Below, one piece after another: positions 41,077-49,838 of a stretch of 64,000 bases of DNA. The translations under genes and the position numbers were made by a program. Each line of letters begins with the position of its first letter. Positions within the stretch are counted from its first letter, which is position 1. Under the pieces are notes generated by a model that was given only the letters and a program-made list of their open reading frames with translations, did not search any database and was not told the origin of the DNA. Source of the stretch: JAHFTY01 sp964584785 (GTDB lineage: Bacteria > Acidobacteriota > Terriglobia > 20CM-2-55-15); the NCBI GenBank assembly GCA_964584785.1, contig CAZPBY010000034.1, forward strand, positions 1 to 64,000. Reading direction: 5' to 3'.

Positions 41077-44000
41077 ATGAGAACTCTAATTAAGGTCAGT
41101 TTGCTGTGTTTGATCCTGTCGGCGGTGGCAGCGGGCCAGACCGTCGGTGTCTCGCAGATATCCGGAACCGTGAAGGATCAGTCCGGCGCTGTTTTGCCTG
41201 GCGTTGAGATCAAAGTGACGCAGACCGACACCGGGCTGACGCGAAATACGATCACCGACGAGCGGGGAATTTATTCGATTCCGAATCTTCAGGTGGGTCC
41301 TTACAGACTCGAAGCGAGCCTGCCGGGTTTCTCGACCTACATACAGACTGGAATAGTTTTGCAGGTGAACAGCAATCCGTCCGTGCATGTAGTGTTGACG
41401 GTCGGTACGGTGTCGGATAGCGTGCAGGTCACGGCGGACGCCAGTCTCGTCGAGATACGGAACACCTCGGTCGGTCAGGTGATGGACAACCAGCGTGTTG
41501 TCGAATTGCCTTTACAGGGACGACAGGTCACCGATCTCGTATTGCTGTCTCCCGCGGCTGTGGTGACCGGTGGTTTCAACGGCAATCGCAATTTCCCGAC
41601 AGTGGCAATTTCGGTGGCGGGAGGTTCCGGAGCCGGAACCACCTATCGGCTCGATGGCGCGTCCCACAACGATTTTCATAACAACCTGAACCTTCCGCTT
41701 CCGTTCCCCGATGCGATGCAGGAATTCAAACTCGACACTGGAGCGGCCGATGCGCGCGCGGGCCGTTCCGCAGCGGGCGCAGTGAACGTGGTGACCAAGA
41801 CCGGTACGAACGCGATTCACGGAGACGCGTTCTGGTACGTTCGTAATGCCTTGTTCAATGCACGCAATCCTTTCGCGGCGGTTCGCGACGACAGTTTGAA
41901 GAGAAACCAGATCGGCGGCACGCTGGGTGGACCCATCATCAAGAACAAGCTGTTCTGGTTCGTCGGCTATCAATTCACATCCGAGCGATCGGACCCACGA
42001 ACCTCGACCGTGACGCTTCCGACACGCGACATGCTCAACGGCGACTTCACGACGATTACTTCAGTCGCATGCAATCCCGGCCGGACCACGCCGGTCCCGC
42101 TGCTTCTTCCGTTCCAGAACAACAAAGTCGATCCGAAATCGTTTTTCCCCGGCAGCGTCAAGCTCGCGAGTTTCCTGCCGGTGCCGACGGATCCTTGCGG
42201 CTTGTACCAATACGGATTTCCGAGCAGGCCGAATCAGCACGACGTCGTCGCGAAAGTCGATCTTCAGAAGAGCGACAAACATCAGATGTTCGCTCGCCAT
42301 ATTTATGCGCACCGCATCAATCCGCTTCCCGACGTGGATCCGAAAACGAACGGACTCGCTGGCACGTTTACCGGTACGGACAATGCGGCAAACTCCCTCA
42401 CGTTGGGCGACACCTACACGGTTCACCCGAGCCTCATCAGTTCTTTCCGCCTGACCGGCACCTGGACCGGCAACTACCGCCTCCGTCCCAAAAACTTTGT
42501 GACGCCGGCGGACATCGGCATCAATCTTTTCGTCCACAATCCCGGAGACGGCGAATTCTCGGTCACGAACGGATTCAGCTTTGGAGGATCCGGCGGCGGC
42601 AAGTGGAACATGACCGGAATTCAAATCTCCGAAGACCTGGACTGGATTCGCGGAAACCATCAGGTTGGGTTTGGCGGCACCTTCACACTCGCAATTGAAA
42701 ACCAGTACAACAACCAGTTTTCGAACGGCTCCGTCAGCTTTGGGACCGCTCGCGCCGGCATGGGGTATGCGGATTTTCTGCTCGGACTGCCGAGCACCAT
42801 CACGCAGGCTCACGGCCAGCAGGACTTTGAACGAGGGAAACAGTACGGCCTTTACGTCACGGACAACTGGAAGGTGAGTCCGCGATTCAGCGTCAATGCG
42901 GGAGTGCGATGGGAGCCTTACCTGCCATGGCAACACAAATACGGATGGGTGAACCATTTCGAAATGGCCAACTTCCTGTCGGGCAAAAAGAGTCAGGTGT
43001 ATCTCGACGCTCCGGCCGGAATGATGTTCCCCGGCGATCCCGGTTTCCCCGATAAAGGAATGCATCGGAGAAATGTCGCCTTGTTTGCTCCACGGCTCGG
43101 CTTGGTTTTTGATCCCAACGGATCGGGAAAGCAGGTGGTTCGCGCCGGCTACGGCTTGTTCTATGACTATCCGCCGGCTTCGTACAACATCCGCGTTTCG
43201 AACTCGCTTCCTTACGGCGGTCAGGTCACTCTGACGAATCCCTCACTGCCCGATCCATGGATCAACACGCCGCGCGGGAATCCTTTCCCGATTCCGCTGG
43301 CGGATAAGAATCTCGTGTTCCCGACGCAAGGCACGTATTACAGCCAACCGTTCGATCTTCCGAACAGCTACACGCAGCAGTGGAATTTGAGTGTGCAGCG
43401 TCAGTTCGGAAATGATTGGTCGGTGGACCTCAGTTATCTGGGCAATCACGCGTCGCACATCTGGGCGGACCGGCAGGCAAACCCCGTGATCTACATTCCA
43501 GGCGCGTCGACGACTGCAGCCGCGAACATTCAGTCTCGTCGATTGTTGACGCTGATCAATCCAACGGTCGGCGCGTACTACAACAGCATCATCGAGACCG
43601 TCCCCGGCGGCAACATCAGCTATAACGGTATGGTGGTGAAAGTTCAGAAGCGGTTCTCCGGACAATTTACGATCCAGTCGAACTACACACTCGGTCACTG
43701 TATCTCCGACATGGATCCGGATCAGTTCCTGGATGGCCAGGATTACATCAACTGGAACAACCGCCGGCAGGATCGTGGAAACTGCAGTCAGGATCGCCGG
43801 CATCTCACCAACAATTCGGTCATCGTGAGTACTCCGAATTTCGGATCTCCAACGATGCGAAAGATCGTCGGCGGATGGCAGCTTTCGACGATCTACCGTC
43901 TCCAAAGCGGAACACCGTTAACGGTCACCACGACCGGCGATGCCGGGCTTCTGAGTTCGGCGCAGCGGCCGGATCGTATCGCTTCAGGCGCCATCGATAA

Positions 44001-44298
44001 TCCCACGATCGCGAAATGGTTCGACACGTCGGCGTTCATTCAGAACAGTCCGGGATCGTATGGAAACTCGGGCCGCAATATTCTTCACGGACCGAAGAAT
44101 GTCCAGCTCGACATGAGTCTGACCCGCAGGTTCCAGTGGGAAGGCCGTCGCATAGAATTCCGCGCGGAGGCCTTCAATGCGTTTAATATGTTCCGGCCGA
44201 ACAATCCAAATACGGCGCTGACGAACAACAATTTTGGCAGAATCACATCCGCGCAGGACGCGAGGATCATGCAGTTCGCAATGAAGTACGTGTTCTGA
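41077..44298 (+). CDS. Oar-like TonB-dependent outer-membrane receptor, copy 2
   Basis: A protein of 1073 residues, paralogous to 26228-29536. Signal peptide to AVAAGQ; carboxypeptidase-regulatory domain (SQISGTVKDQSGAVLPGVEI); plug with PLQGRQVTDLVLLSPAAV and TTYRLDGASHND; long barrel ending in KYVF, the C-terminal aromatic signal of outer-membrane proteins. ATG 41077 has CGGAGC upstream; the longer frame from 41026 is less likely. The next gene, a PQQ dehydrogenase, starts 9 bp after the stop, so receptor, dehydrogenase and ThuA protein form one operon under dyad site C. That tight linkage makes a shared substrate likely. Confidence 0.9.
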   Translation: MRTLIKVSLLCLILSAVAAGQTVGVSQISGTVKDQSGAVLPGVEIKVTQTDTGLTRNTITDERGIYSIPNLQVGPYRLEASLPGFSTYIQTGIVLQVNSNPSVHVVLTVGTVSDSVQVTADASLVEIRNTSVGQVMDNQRVVELPLQGRQVTDLVLLSPAAVVTGGFNGNRNFPTVAISVAGGSGAGTTYRLDGASHNDFHNNLNLPLPFPDAMQEFKLDTGAADARAGRSAAGAVNVVTKTGTNAIHGDAFWYVRNALFNARNPFAAVRDDSLKRNQIGGTLGGPIIKNKLFWFVGYQFTSERSDPRTSTVTLPTRDMLNGDFTTITSVACNPGRTTPVPLLLPFQNNKVDPKSFFPGSVKLASFLPVPTDPCGLYQYGFPSRPNQHDVVAKVDLQKSDKHQMFARHIYAHRINPLPDVDPKTNGLAGTFTGTDNAANSLTLGDTYTVHPSLISSFRLTGTWTGNYRLRPKNFVTPADIGINLFVHNPGDGEFSVTNGFSFGGSGGGKWNMTGIQISEDLDWIRGNHQVGFGGTFTLAIENQYNNQFSNGSVSFGTARAGMGYADFLLGLPSTITQAHGQQDFERGKQYGLYVTDNWKVSPRFSVNAGVRWEPYLPWQHKYGWVNHFEMANFLSGKKSQVYLDAPAGMMFPGDPGFPDKGMHRRNVALFAPRLGLVFDPNGSGKQVVRAGYGLFYDYPPASYNIRVSNSLPYGGQVTLTNPSLPDPWINTPRGNPFPIPLADKNLVFPTQGTYYSQPFDLPNSYTQQWNLSVQRQFGNDWSVDLSYLGNHASHIWADRQANPVIYIPGASTTAAANIQSRRLLTLINPTVGAYYNSIIETVPGGNISYNGMVVKVQKRFSGQFTIQSNYTLGHCISDMDPDQFLDGQDYINWNNRRQDRGNCSQDRRHLTNNSVIVSTPNFGSPTMRKIVGGWQLSTIYRLQSGTPLTVTTTGDAGLLSSAQRPDRIASGAIDNPTIAKWFDTSAFIQNSPGSYGNSGRNILHGPKNVQLDMSLTRRFQWEGRRIEFRAEAFNAFNMFRPNNPNTALTNNNFGRITSAQDARIMQFAMKYVF

Positions 44299-44307
44299 GG
44301 AGCCCGG

Positions 44308-46179
44308 ATGAAAAAAATCGCGCTAGTTGCGTTTCCTTTGCTTTTAAGCGCCGCTCTTTTGATGGCGCAAAACAATTGGGTCTACTTTGGCCAGGATCAG
44401 GGCGCCACGAAGTACTCCACGCTGACGCAGATCAATGCGGGCAACGTCAAGAGTCTGAAACGTGCATGGACGTTTCACACCGGAGATAAGTCGGGGTTCT
44501 TTGAGAGCACGCCGCTCGTGATCGACAGCGTTTTGTACTTTGCCGCCCAGAACGGCTTCTACGCGCTCGACGCGGTTAGCGGTCAGCAGATCTGGAAGTT
44601 CGATGCAACAAGGACGACGCGTCGCGGCGTTTCGTATTGGCCGGGCGACGCCAAGTCGCCTGCCCGTATCGTCGCGTCGACAGAGAATCGGCTGGTCGCG
44701 CTTGATGCCAAGACCGGTACTCCTGTCAAAGATTTTGGCGACGGCGGCTTTGTGGATATGGGCGCGGACATGGCGTCGCCGCCAGCGATTTACAAAGATC
44801 TGCTGATCACGCCAAGCACGAAACCGATCATTCGCGCGTGGAATGCTCGGACCGGCGCACTGGTGTGGACGTTCAATCTCGTCGCGCAGCCCGGCGATCC
44901 CGGTCACGAGACGTGGGAAAACGATTCGTGGAAAACGATCGGCGGTACGAACGTGTGGGGTTACCTCACGGTCGATGCCGCAGCGGGTGTCGTCTACATT
45001 CCCAACTCGATCGCCGGCAGTGACTACATCGGAATTCCGCGGCCCGGAAACAACCTTTACGGCACGTCACTGGTGGCCGTGGACGCGAACACCGGAAAAC
45101 TGAAGTGGTATCAGCAACTCGTCCATCACGACATCTGGGATTACGATCTTGCCGCCGCTCCAACGCTCATCAATGTGGTGAAAGACGGAAAGACTGTTCC
45201 GGCTGTGGCGCAAATCAACAAGATGGGTTTGATGTTCCTTTTCGATCGCACAAACGGCAAACCGATCTTCGGAATTGAAGAACGGCCGGTTCCTCAAAGT
45301 GAAGTGCCCGGTGAAAAGTCCTCTCCAACTCAGCCGTTTCCCGTGAAGCCTGCGCCGCTGGCAAGGAACTCCATGAAGAAGGAAGACCTGCCGAAAGGGA
45401 TTACTCCGGAACACGACGCTTACTGCAAAGCGCTCTGGGAGAAATACAACATCCTCGATTCCGTTCCGTTCACGCCGTGGGAAGAAGGGCGCGACATCAT
45501 TCTCTATCCCGGTGCCGTGGGTGGCGGAAACTGGAACGGTGTTTCATTCAATCCAAAGCTGGGGATGATCTTCACGAACGTGATGAACGCGGGTCAGTGG
45601 GGACACGTCGAGAAAGTCGATCCCAACAATGTTCGGCCTCGCGGTGGTCGAGGCGGACGTGGAGGAGATGGCGGTCGTGGCGATGCCGGTCGTGGTGGCC
45701 GCGGTGGCCCTCCTCCAGACGGTGCCGATGACGCGAACGCCAACACCTACCGGAAGGTGACTCCGGAGGGCGGAAGATTCTGGGATCCGAAGACCAAGTA
45801 TTCCTGCGTCGCTCCGCCCTGGGGCGAACTTGTCGCCGTCAACGTGAACACCGGTGACATCGCCTGGCATGTGCCGCTCGGCGTTTTTGAAGAACTCGAG
45901 GCCAAAGGAATCAAGACGGGAACGCCGAGTCTCGGTGGAAGCATCACGACCGCAGGTGACCTCGTTTTCATCGGAGCCACAATTGACGGGCGTTTTCGCG
46001 CGTTCGATGCTCGAAACGGAAAAGAACTCTGGAGCGAAAAACTCGACGCGCCCGCTCACTCGATACCGTCCACCTACGTGGGCCGGGACGGCAAGCAGTA
46101 CGTCGTGGTTTCCGCCGGTGGCGGCGGATTCCTTCAGAGTCCAACTGCCGACACCGTTGTCGCATTCACACTGCCGTAG
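44308..46179 (+). CDS. PQQ-dependent (quinoprotein) dehydrogenase, copy 2
   Basis: A protein of 623 residues, paralogous to 24160-26022. The signal peptide ends near LLMAQ. Propeller W-motifs include LDAVSGQQIWKFD, VDANTGKLKWYQQ and VNVNTGDIAWHVP, and VHHDIWDYD corresponds to THHDIYDWD of copy 1. A Gly/Arg/Asp-rich insert (GGRGGRGGDGGRGDAG, about 448-470) is absent from copy 1. There is no CxxCH, so an external electron acceptor is needed. GAGGAG precedes the ATG. The gene is second in the operon after TonB receptor 2 and before ThuA copy 2. Confidence 0.88.
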   Translation: MKKIALVAFPLLLSAALLMAQNNWVYFGQDQGATKYSTLTQINAGNVKSLKRAWTFHTGDKSGFFESTPLVIDSVLYFAAQNGFYALDAVSGQQIWKFDATRTTRRGVSYWPGDAKSPARIVASTENRLVALDAKTGTPVKDFGDGGFVDMGADMASPPAIYKDLLITPSTKPIIRAWNARTGALVWTFNLVAQPGDPGHETWENDSWKTIGGTNVWGYLTVDAAAGVVYIPNSIAGSDYIGIPRPGNNLYGTSLVAVDANTGKLKWYQQLVHHDIWDYDLAAAPTLINVVKDGKTVPAVAQINKMGLMFLFDRTNGKPIFGIEERPVPQSEVPGEKSSPTQPFPVKPAPLARNSMKKEDLPKGITPEHDAYCKALWEKYNILDSVPFTPWEEGRDIILYPGAVGGGNWNGVSFNPKLGMIFTNVMNAGQWGHVEKVDPNNVRPRGGRGGRGGDGGRGDAGRGGRGGPPPDGADDANANTYRKVTPEGGRFWDPKTKYSCVAPPWGELVAVNVNTGDIAWHVPLGVFEELEAKGIKTGTPSLGGSITTAGDLVFIGATIDGRFRAFDARNGKELWSEKLDAPAHSIPSTYVGRDGKQYVVVSAGGGGFLQSPTADTVVAFTLP

Positions 46180-46189
46180 CGAGGAAACC

Positions 46190-47107
46190 ATGAAACGAAT
46201 CTTCTTGATGACCGGGTTAACCATCATTCTTGGCGCAATGCTTTTAGCGCAGACGCCGGCTCCGCAGCAACCCGCCGGCGCACGCGGCCAGGCAGGAGCG
46301 CAGCGAGGCGGCGGCCGCGGTGGCCGGGGCCGCGGCGCAGCTCAGCGAAAAGTTTTGCTGGCGTGGGCGGATACGCGGAATGGGATATCGCAGCATGAAT
46401 TCACATCGCATGCGCTCGCCATCGTGGAACGTCTCGGCTACGAGTCCGGCCTCTGGGATACGTTTATTCGCACCGATTCGAATATCGTCGCCAACACGGC
46501 CTTCAAAACCGACAGCACTCCCGCAAGCGGCGGGCCCAGCCTGAGCAATGTCGACGGCATTTTCTTCCTCGGTCATCGCGAGATCGACATCAACGCCAAG
46601 CAAAAGGAGGAACTCCTGACGTTCGTCCGCAACGGTCACGGTTTCGTGGCCGCCCATACCGGCTTGACCGCGTTCGAGTCGTGGCCGGAGTTTGGAGAAA
46701 TGCTCGGCGCGCAGTACGAAGGACATCTCTACACGGGGCTGGCCAAGGTGATCAACGAGTCGCCGGCGTCGCCGATCGTCAGGCACCTCGCGGCTGAGTT
46801 CGATTACAACGACGAGTTCTACAAAGCGAAGACATTCTCTCGCGACAAGATCGATGTGCTGCTGCGCTTCAATCCGGCAAGCGTTCCCGGCACCACACTC
46901 CCGGCGGACGGCGACTTCCCGTTGGCCTGGGTCAAGAAGTACGGCCAGGGTCGCGTCTTCTACGGCTCGTTTTCACACGCAACAGAATTGTGGGACCGCC
47001 GCGACATTCAGCTGATGTACCTCGAAGCCATCAAATGGTCGCTGGGCCTCACGGATAGCGAACCGGCTCCGCACGCCCGCCGCGACAGCGGCGGATCCCA
47101 GCCGTAA
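46190..47107 (+). CDS. Exported ThuA-domain protein, copy 2
   Basis: A protein of 305 residues. Signal peptide MKRIFLMTGLTIILGAMLLA, then a Gln/Gly/Arg-rich linker (RGGGRGGRGRG), then the ThuA fold (VLLAWADTRNGISQHEF, DGIFFLGHREID, FVAAHTGLTAFESW). It resembles 5992-6936. GAGGAAACC immediately before the ATG gives a good ribosome site, 10 bp after the PQQ dehydrogenase stop. It is the last gene of the TonB2-PQQ2 operon. ThuA proteins are repeatedly linked to 3-keto-sugar metabolism, supporting oxidation by the neighbouring quinoprotein as the preceding step. Confidence 0.82.
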   Translation: MKRIFLMTGLTIILGAMLLAQTPAPQQPAGARGQAGAQRGGGRGGRGRGAAQRKVLLAWADTRNGISQHEFTSHALAIVERLGYESGLWDTFIRTDSNIVANTAFKTDSTPASGGPSLSNVDGIFFLGHREIDINAKQKEELLTFVRNGHGFVAAHTGLTAFESWPEFGEMLGAQYEGHLYTGLAKVINESPASPIVRHLAAEFDYNDEFYKAKTFSRDKIDVLLRFNPASVPGTTLPADGDFPLAWVKKYGQGRVFYGSFSHATELWDRRDIQLMYLEAIKWSLGLTDSEPAPHARRDSGGSQP

Positions 47108-47185
47108 TTCGCGTCCGGCGTCCTGCGCTTACAACCAAACCAATCCGCACCCCTTCAGGGTGCGAAATTCGCCGGGTTCTTTACT

Positions 47186-47225
47186 CCGGGGGTACGCGCA
47201 CAAAAAAGCGTGCCCGTACCCCCGG
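47186..47225. repeat. Strong stem-loop in the gap between ThuA copy 2 and aroD
   Basis: CCGGGGGTACG pairs perfectly with CGTACCCCCGG, with a further GCAC/GTGC pair after one mismatch, around an A-rich loop. There is no clear T-run behind it. It may be a terminator-like structure or a small repeat. The rest of 47108-47331 holds no gene. Confidence 0.55.
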
Positions 47226-47331
47226 CTGAATTCCTGACAGCGAAAAAGCGACAAACTTCAGGCGCCAATGACGCGGCGTGAACGCGTCCTGCTCTGTTGT
47301 CAATATTCAGTCGACAGGGTAAGGTGAACGT

Positions 47332-48099
47332 GTGCGACCCTGTGTCCCAGTTCCGCTCTATATTCGAAGCGCCGCGTTCGGCGGCCCCGCGCCGCTCTTT
47401 TGCATACCTCTGGTCGCGAAAGATCTGGATGCACTCCTTGCCCAGGCACGCGCCGCGCGCCGCCTGGAAGCGGACGTCGTCGAATGGCGGGCGGATTCCT
47501 ACGATAGTTTGAGCGCCGACAGCCTGGTGCATGCGGGCCGCGAACTTCGCGCGGTTCTGGATCGAGAACCGATCCTGTTTACTTTGCGTATCCATACCGA
47601 GGGAGGCGCGAAGGACATCCGTCCGGATCTCCGAATCGAATGCATCAACGTTTTGATACGCTCGCGCCACATCGACCTGGTGGATATCGAACTGTCCAAC
47701 GGCCCGGCCATCGTTGAACAGATCATTAAGATCGCGCACGATAACGCGACGCGAGTGATCGTGTCGTTTCACGATTTTCAAGCCACGCCCAGCAAGGAAA
47801 TATTGCTTGGCACAATCTCCGCCATGATTCGCCAGGGGGCGGACATTGCGAAAATCGCGTGTATGCCCCGGGAGCCCGGCGACGTGCTCAGAATGTTCGA
47901 GGTGACTCTGGCGGCACGCCAGGCATTTCCGGCAGTGCCGCTGTGCACGATGTCGATGGGAACTCTCGGTTCGATCACTCGAGTGGCCGGGTTTTTGTAC
48001 GGTTCCGATTTGGCTTTCGCGGTCGGGCAGGAGACATCCGCGCCGGGTCAGATTCCGATCGCTGAGGCCAGGGCCATCACGAGCGTGCTGCTGCGATGA
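47332..48099 (+). CDS. aroD: Type I 3-dehydroquinate dehydratase
   Basis: A protein of 255 residues. Type I family hallmarks are CIPLVAKDLDALLAQA, VEWRADSYD (substrate-binding Glu/Arg), VIVSFHDFQATPS with the general-base His, and IAKIACMPREPGD with the Schiff-base Lys. It dehydrates 3-dehydroquinate to 3-dehydroshikimate. The GTG start follows AAGG; the first 15 residues are less typical of the family. The stop overlaps the next start (ATGA). With the following AroK-AroB fusion it covers three steps of the shikimate pathway (synthase, dehydratase, kinase) in two genes. Confidence 0.9.
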   Translation: MRPCVPVPLYIRSAAFGGPAPLFCIPLVAKDLDALLAQARAARRLEADVVEWRADSYDSLSADSLVHAGRELRAVLDREPILFTLRIHTEGGAKDIRPDLRIECINVLIRSRHIDLVDIELSNGPAIVEQIIKIAHDNATRVIVSFHDFQATPSKEILLGTISAMIRQGADIAKIACMPREPGDVLRMFEVTLAARQAFPAVPLCTMSMGTLGSITRVAGFLYGSDLAFAVGQETSAPGQIPIAEARAITSVLLR

Positions 48100-49838
48100 T
48101 CGACGAAAAGGCAGTGGAAAAGATCCGCGGTATTTACCTTGTCGGATTCAGTGGATCCGGAAAGTCCACAGTAGCGAGACTGCTCGGTGAGTCGCTTCGG
48201 TGGCCCGTTTGCGATCTCGACGAACTGATCGTTCAGCGCAGCGGCATCACGATTCCCGTGATCTTCGAGCGCGAAGGGGAACCGGGTTTTCGTCTGCGGG
48301 AAGCGGAAGCGCTTCGAGCGGCGTCCAGTTCAGGCAGGTTCGTTGTCGCAACTGGAGGAGGCACGGTCGCTCGACCCGAGAACCGGCTGTTCATGGCCAG
48401 CAAGGGTTGGATCGTTTGTCTGGAGGCGCGTCCGCAAACCTTGCTGGGCCGCATTCAGCGGCAGTTGAAGGAATCGGATCCCAAGGCCATTCGTCCGATG
48501 CTCGACTCTGTTTATCCACTCGATCAGATTCGAGCGCTCAAACAGACTCGGCAATCCGCATACAGCTTTGCGGATTGGGCGGTCTACACAGACCGGTTGA
48601 CTTCAAAGCAGGTGGCCGATGAAGTGATGCGAGGCGTCGACATCCTGGAGCACTCGCCCGAGCCACCCGCGTTTGACGACACCATGGGCACGCCGATGCG
48701 GCATTCGCTCAATCCGGAGGTGCCGCCGCCGATCGTCGTCGCCGCCGGACCGTGGCCGTATTATGTCGTCGTCGAATGGAATCAACTGCACTCGCTCGGT
48801 GAGCAGGTGCGGCGAGTTCTGCCCCAAACCCATCGGGCTGCGATTCTCACAAACCACGAGACGTGGAAGCGGCTCGGCGGCACTGTCCAGGCGTCGCTGC
48901 AATCGTCGGGTCTGGAGGTCCACGTGCGTGAGGTTTCCCCGGACGAAGCCATCAAAACTTCGGATGAAGCCAATGCCATTCACGATTGGCTGCTCGGAAT
49001 ACCTTTGCGTCGCGAAGACGTTTTCATCGTCATCGGGGGCGGCGCCATCGACGATCTGGGCGGGTTTGCCGCGTCGACGTATATGCGCGGCGTATCGTTG
49101 ATCAAGGTTCCCACATCGCTGGAAGGCATGGTCGATACTTCGATCGGAGGGAAGACTGCGCTCAACCATCCTCGAGCCCGCAACCTGATCGGCACGTTTT
49201 TTCACCCGCGCCTGGTTTTGTCGGACGCCGCGCTGTTGAAGGATGAACCGGAATCCGAACTGCGCGCGTCGTGGGCCGAAGTGGTGAAATACGCGATGCT
49301 GGAAAGCTCGCTCCTGCGCGATCAAGTCGTGGGCACGACCCTGTTCGACGAACTGACTCGAAGCGTGGCCGGCTTGATCGGGCTCGATAAGAAGATCCTT
49401 CTGAACATCATCGCAAGATGCGTGGCCTTGAAGGCTCAGGTGGTCGCCGGTGATGAGCGGGACTCCCACCAATATCGGATCTTTCTGAATTATGGGCATA
49501 CCATCGGTCATGCGCTCGAGGCGGCGACAAACTACGAGCTTCTGCACGGCGACGCCGTCGCGATCGGCATGGCGATCGAAGCCCGGCTGGCGGTTCGGCT
49601 TGGTCTCGCAGCCGCGGACGTCGAGAGAAGTCAGAACGATCTCCTCCATCGTTTCGGTTTACCCGCGCTGTTGCCGGCCGTTTCTCACGAAGCGTTGATC
49701 GCACACATCAACTACGACAAGAAAGTCTTCGGCGACGCGCCTCGCTGGATTCTGCCCGTCGCGATCGGCCGCGCCGTGATTTCCAGCGGAGTCAGCGAAG
49801 CAGACCTGAGCGCCGTCCTCAAGGAATCCGCTTCCTAA
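48096..49838 (+). CDS. aroKB: Fused shikimate kinase and 3-dehydroquinate synthase
   Basis: A protein of 580 residues. Residues 1-180 are shikimate kinase: Walker A GFSGSGKST (17-25), DLDELIVQRSG and VATGGGTVARPENR. Residues about 200-580 are a 3-dehydroquinate-synthase domain: FIVIGGGAIDDLGGFAAS, YMRGVSLIKVPTS, DTSIGGKTALNHPRARN and the Zn-ligand region FLNYGHTIGHALEAA ... LLHGDAVAIGM. AroK-AroB fusions are known in some bacteria. A few positions differ from standard AroB (DDLGG, ASWAEVVKYAM), so a relaxed substrate cannot be excluded. The last 165 bp recur nearly unchanged at 56878-57042. The gene end overlaps the convergent hypothetical gene by 20 bp. Confidence 0.88.
   Translation: MIDEKAVEKIRGIYLVGFSGSGKSTVARLLGESLRWPVCDLDELIVQRSGITIPVIFEREGEPGFRLREAEALRAASSSGRFVVATGGGTVARPENRLFMASKGWIVCLEARPQTLLGRIQRQLKESDPKAIRPMLDSVYPLDQIRALKQTRQSAYSFADWAVYTDRLTSKQVADEVMRGVDILEHSPEPPAFDDTMGTPMRHSLNPEVPPPIVVAAGPWPYYVVVEWNQLHSLGEQVRRVLPQTHRAAILTNHETWKRLGGTVQASLQSSGLEVHVREVSPDEAIKTSDEANAIHDWLLGIPLRREDVFIVIGGGAIDDLGGFAASTYMRGVSLIKVPTSLEGMVDTSIGGKTALNHPRARNLIGTFFHPRLVLSDAALLKDEPESELRASWAEVVKYAMLESSLLRDQVVGTTLFDELTRSVAGLIGLDKKILLNIIARCVALKAQVVAGDERDSHQYRIFLNYGHTIGHALEAATNYELLHGDAVAIGMAIEARLAVRLGLAAADVERSQNDLLHRFGLPALLPAVSHEALIAHINYDKKVFGDAPRWILPVAIGRAVISSGVSEADLSAVLKESAS

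Noticed and set aside
47186..47225. Riboswitch or intrinsic terminator
   Set aside because: The stem is strong but isolated, without the multi-helix core of a riboswitch or a T-run of a terminator. It is listed only as a stem-loop.
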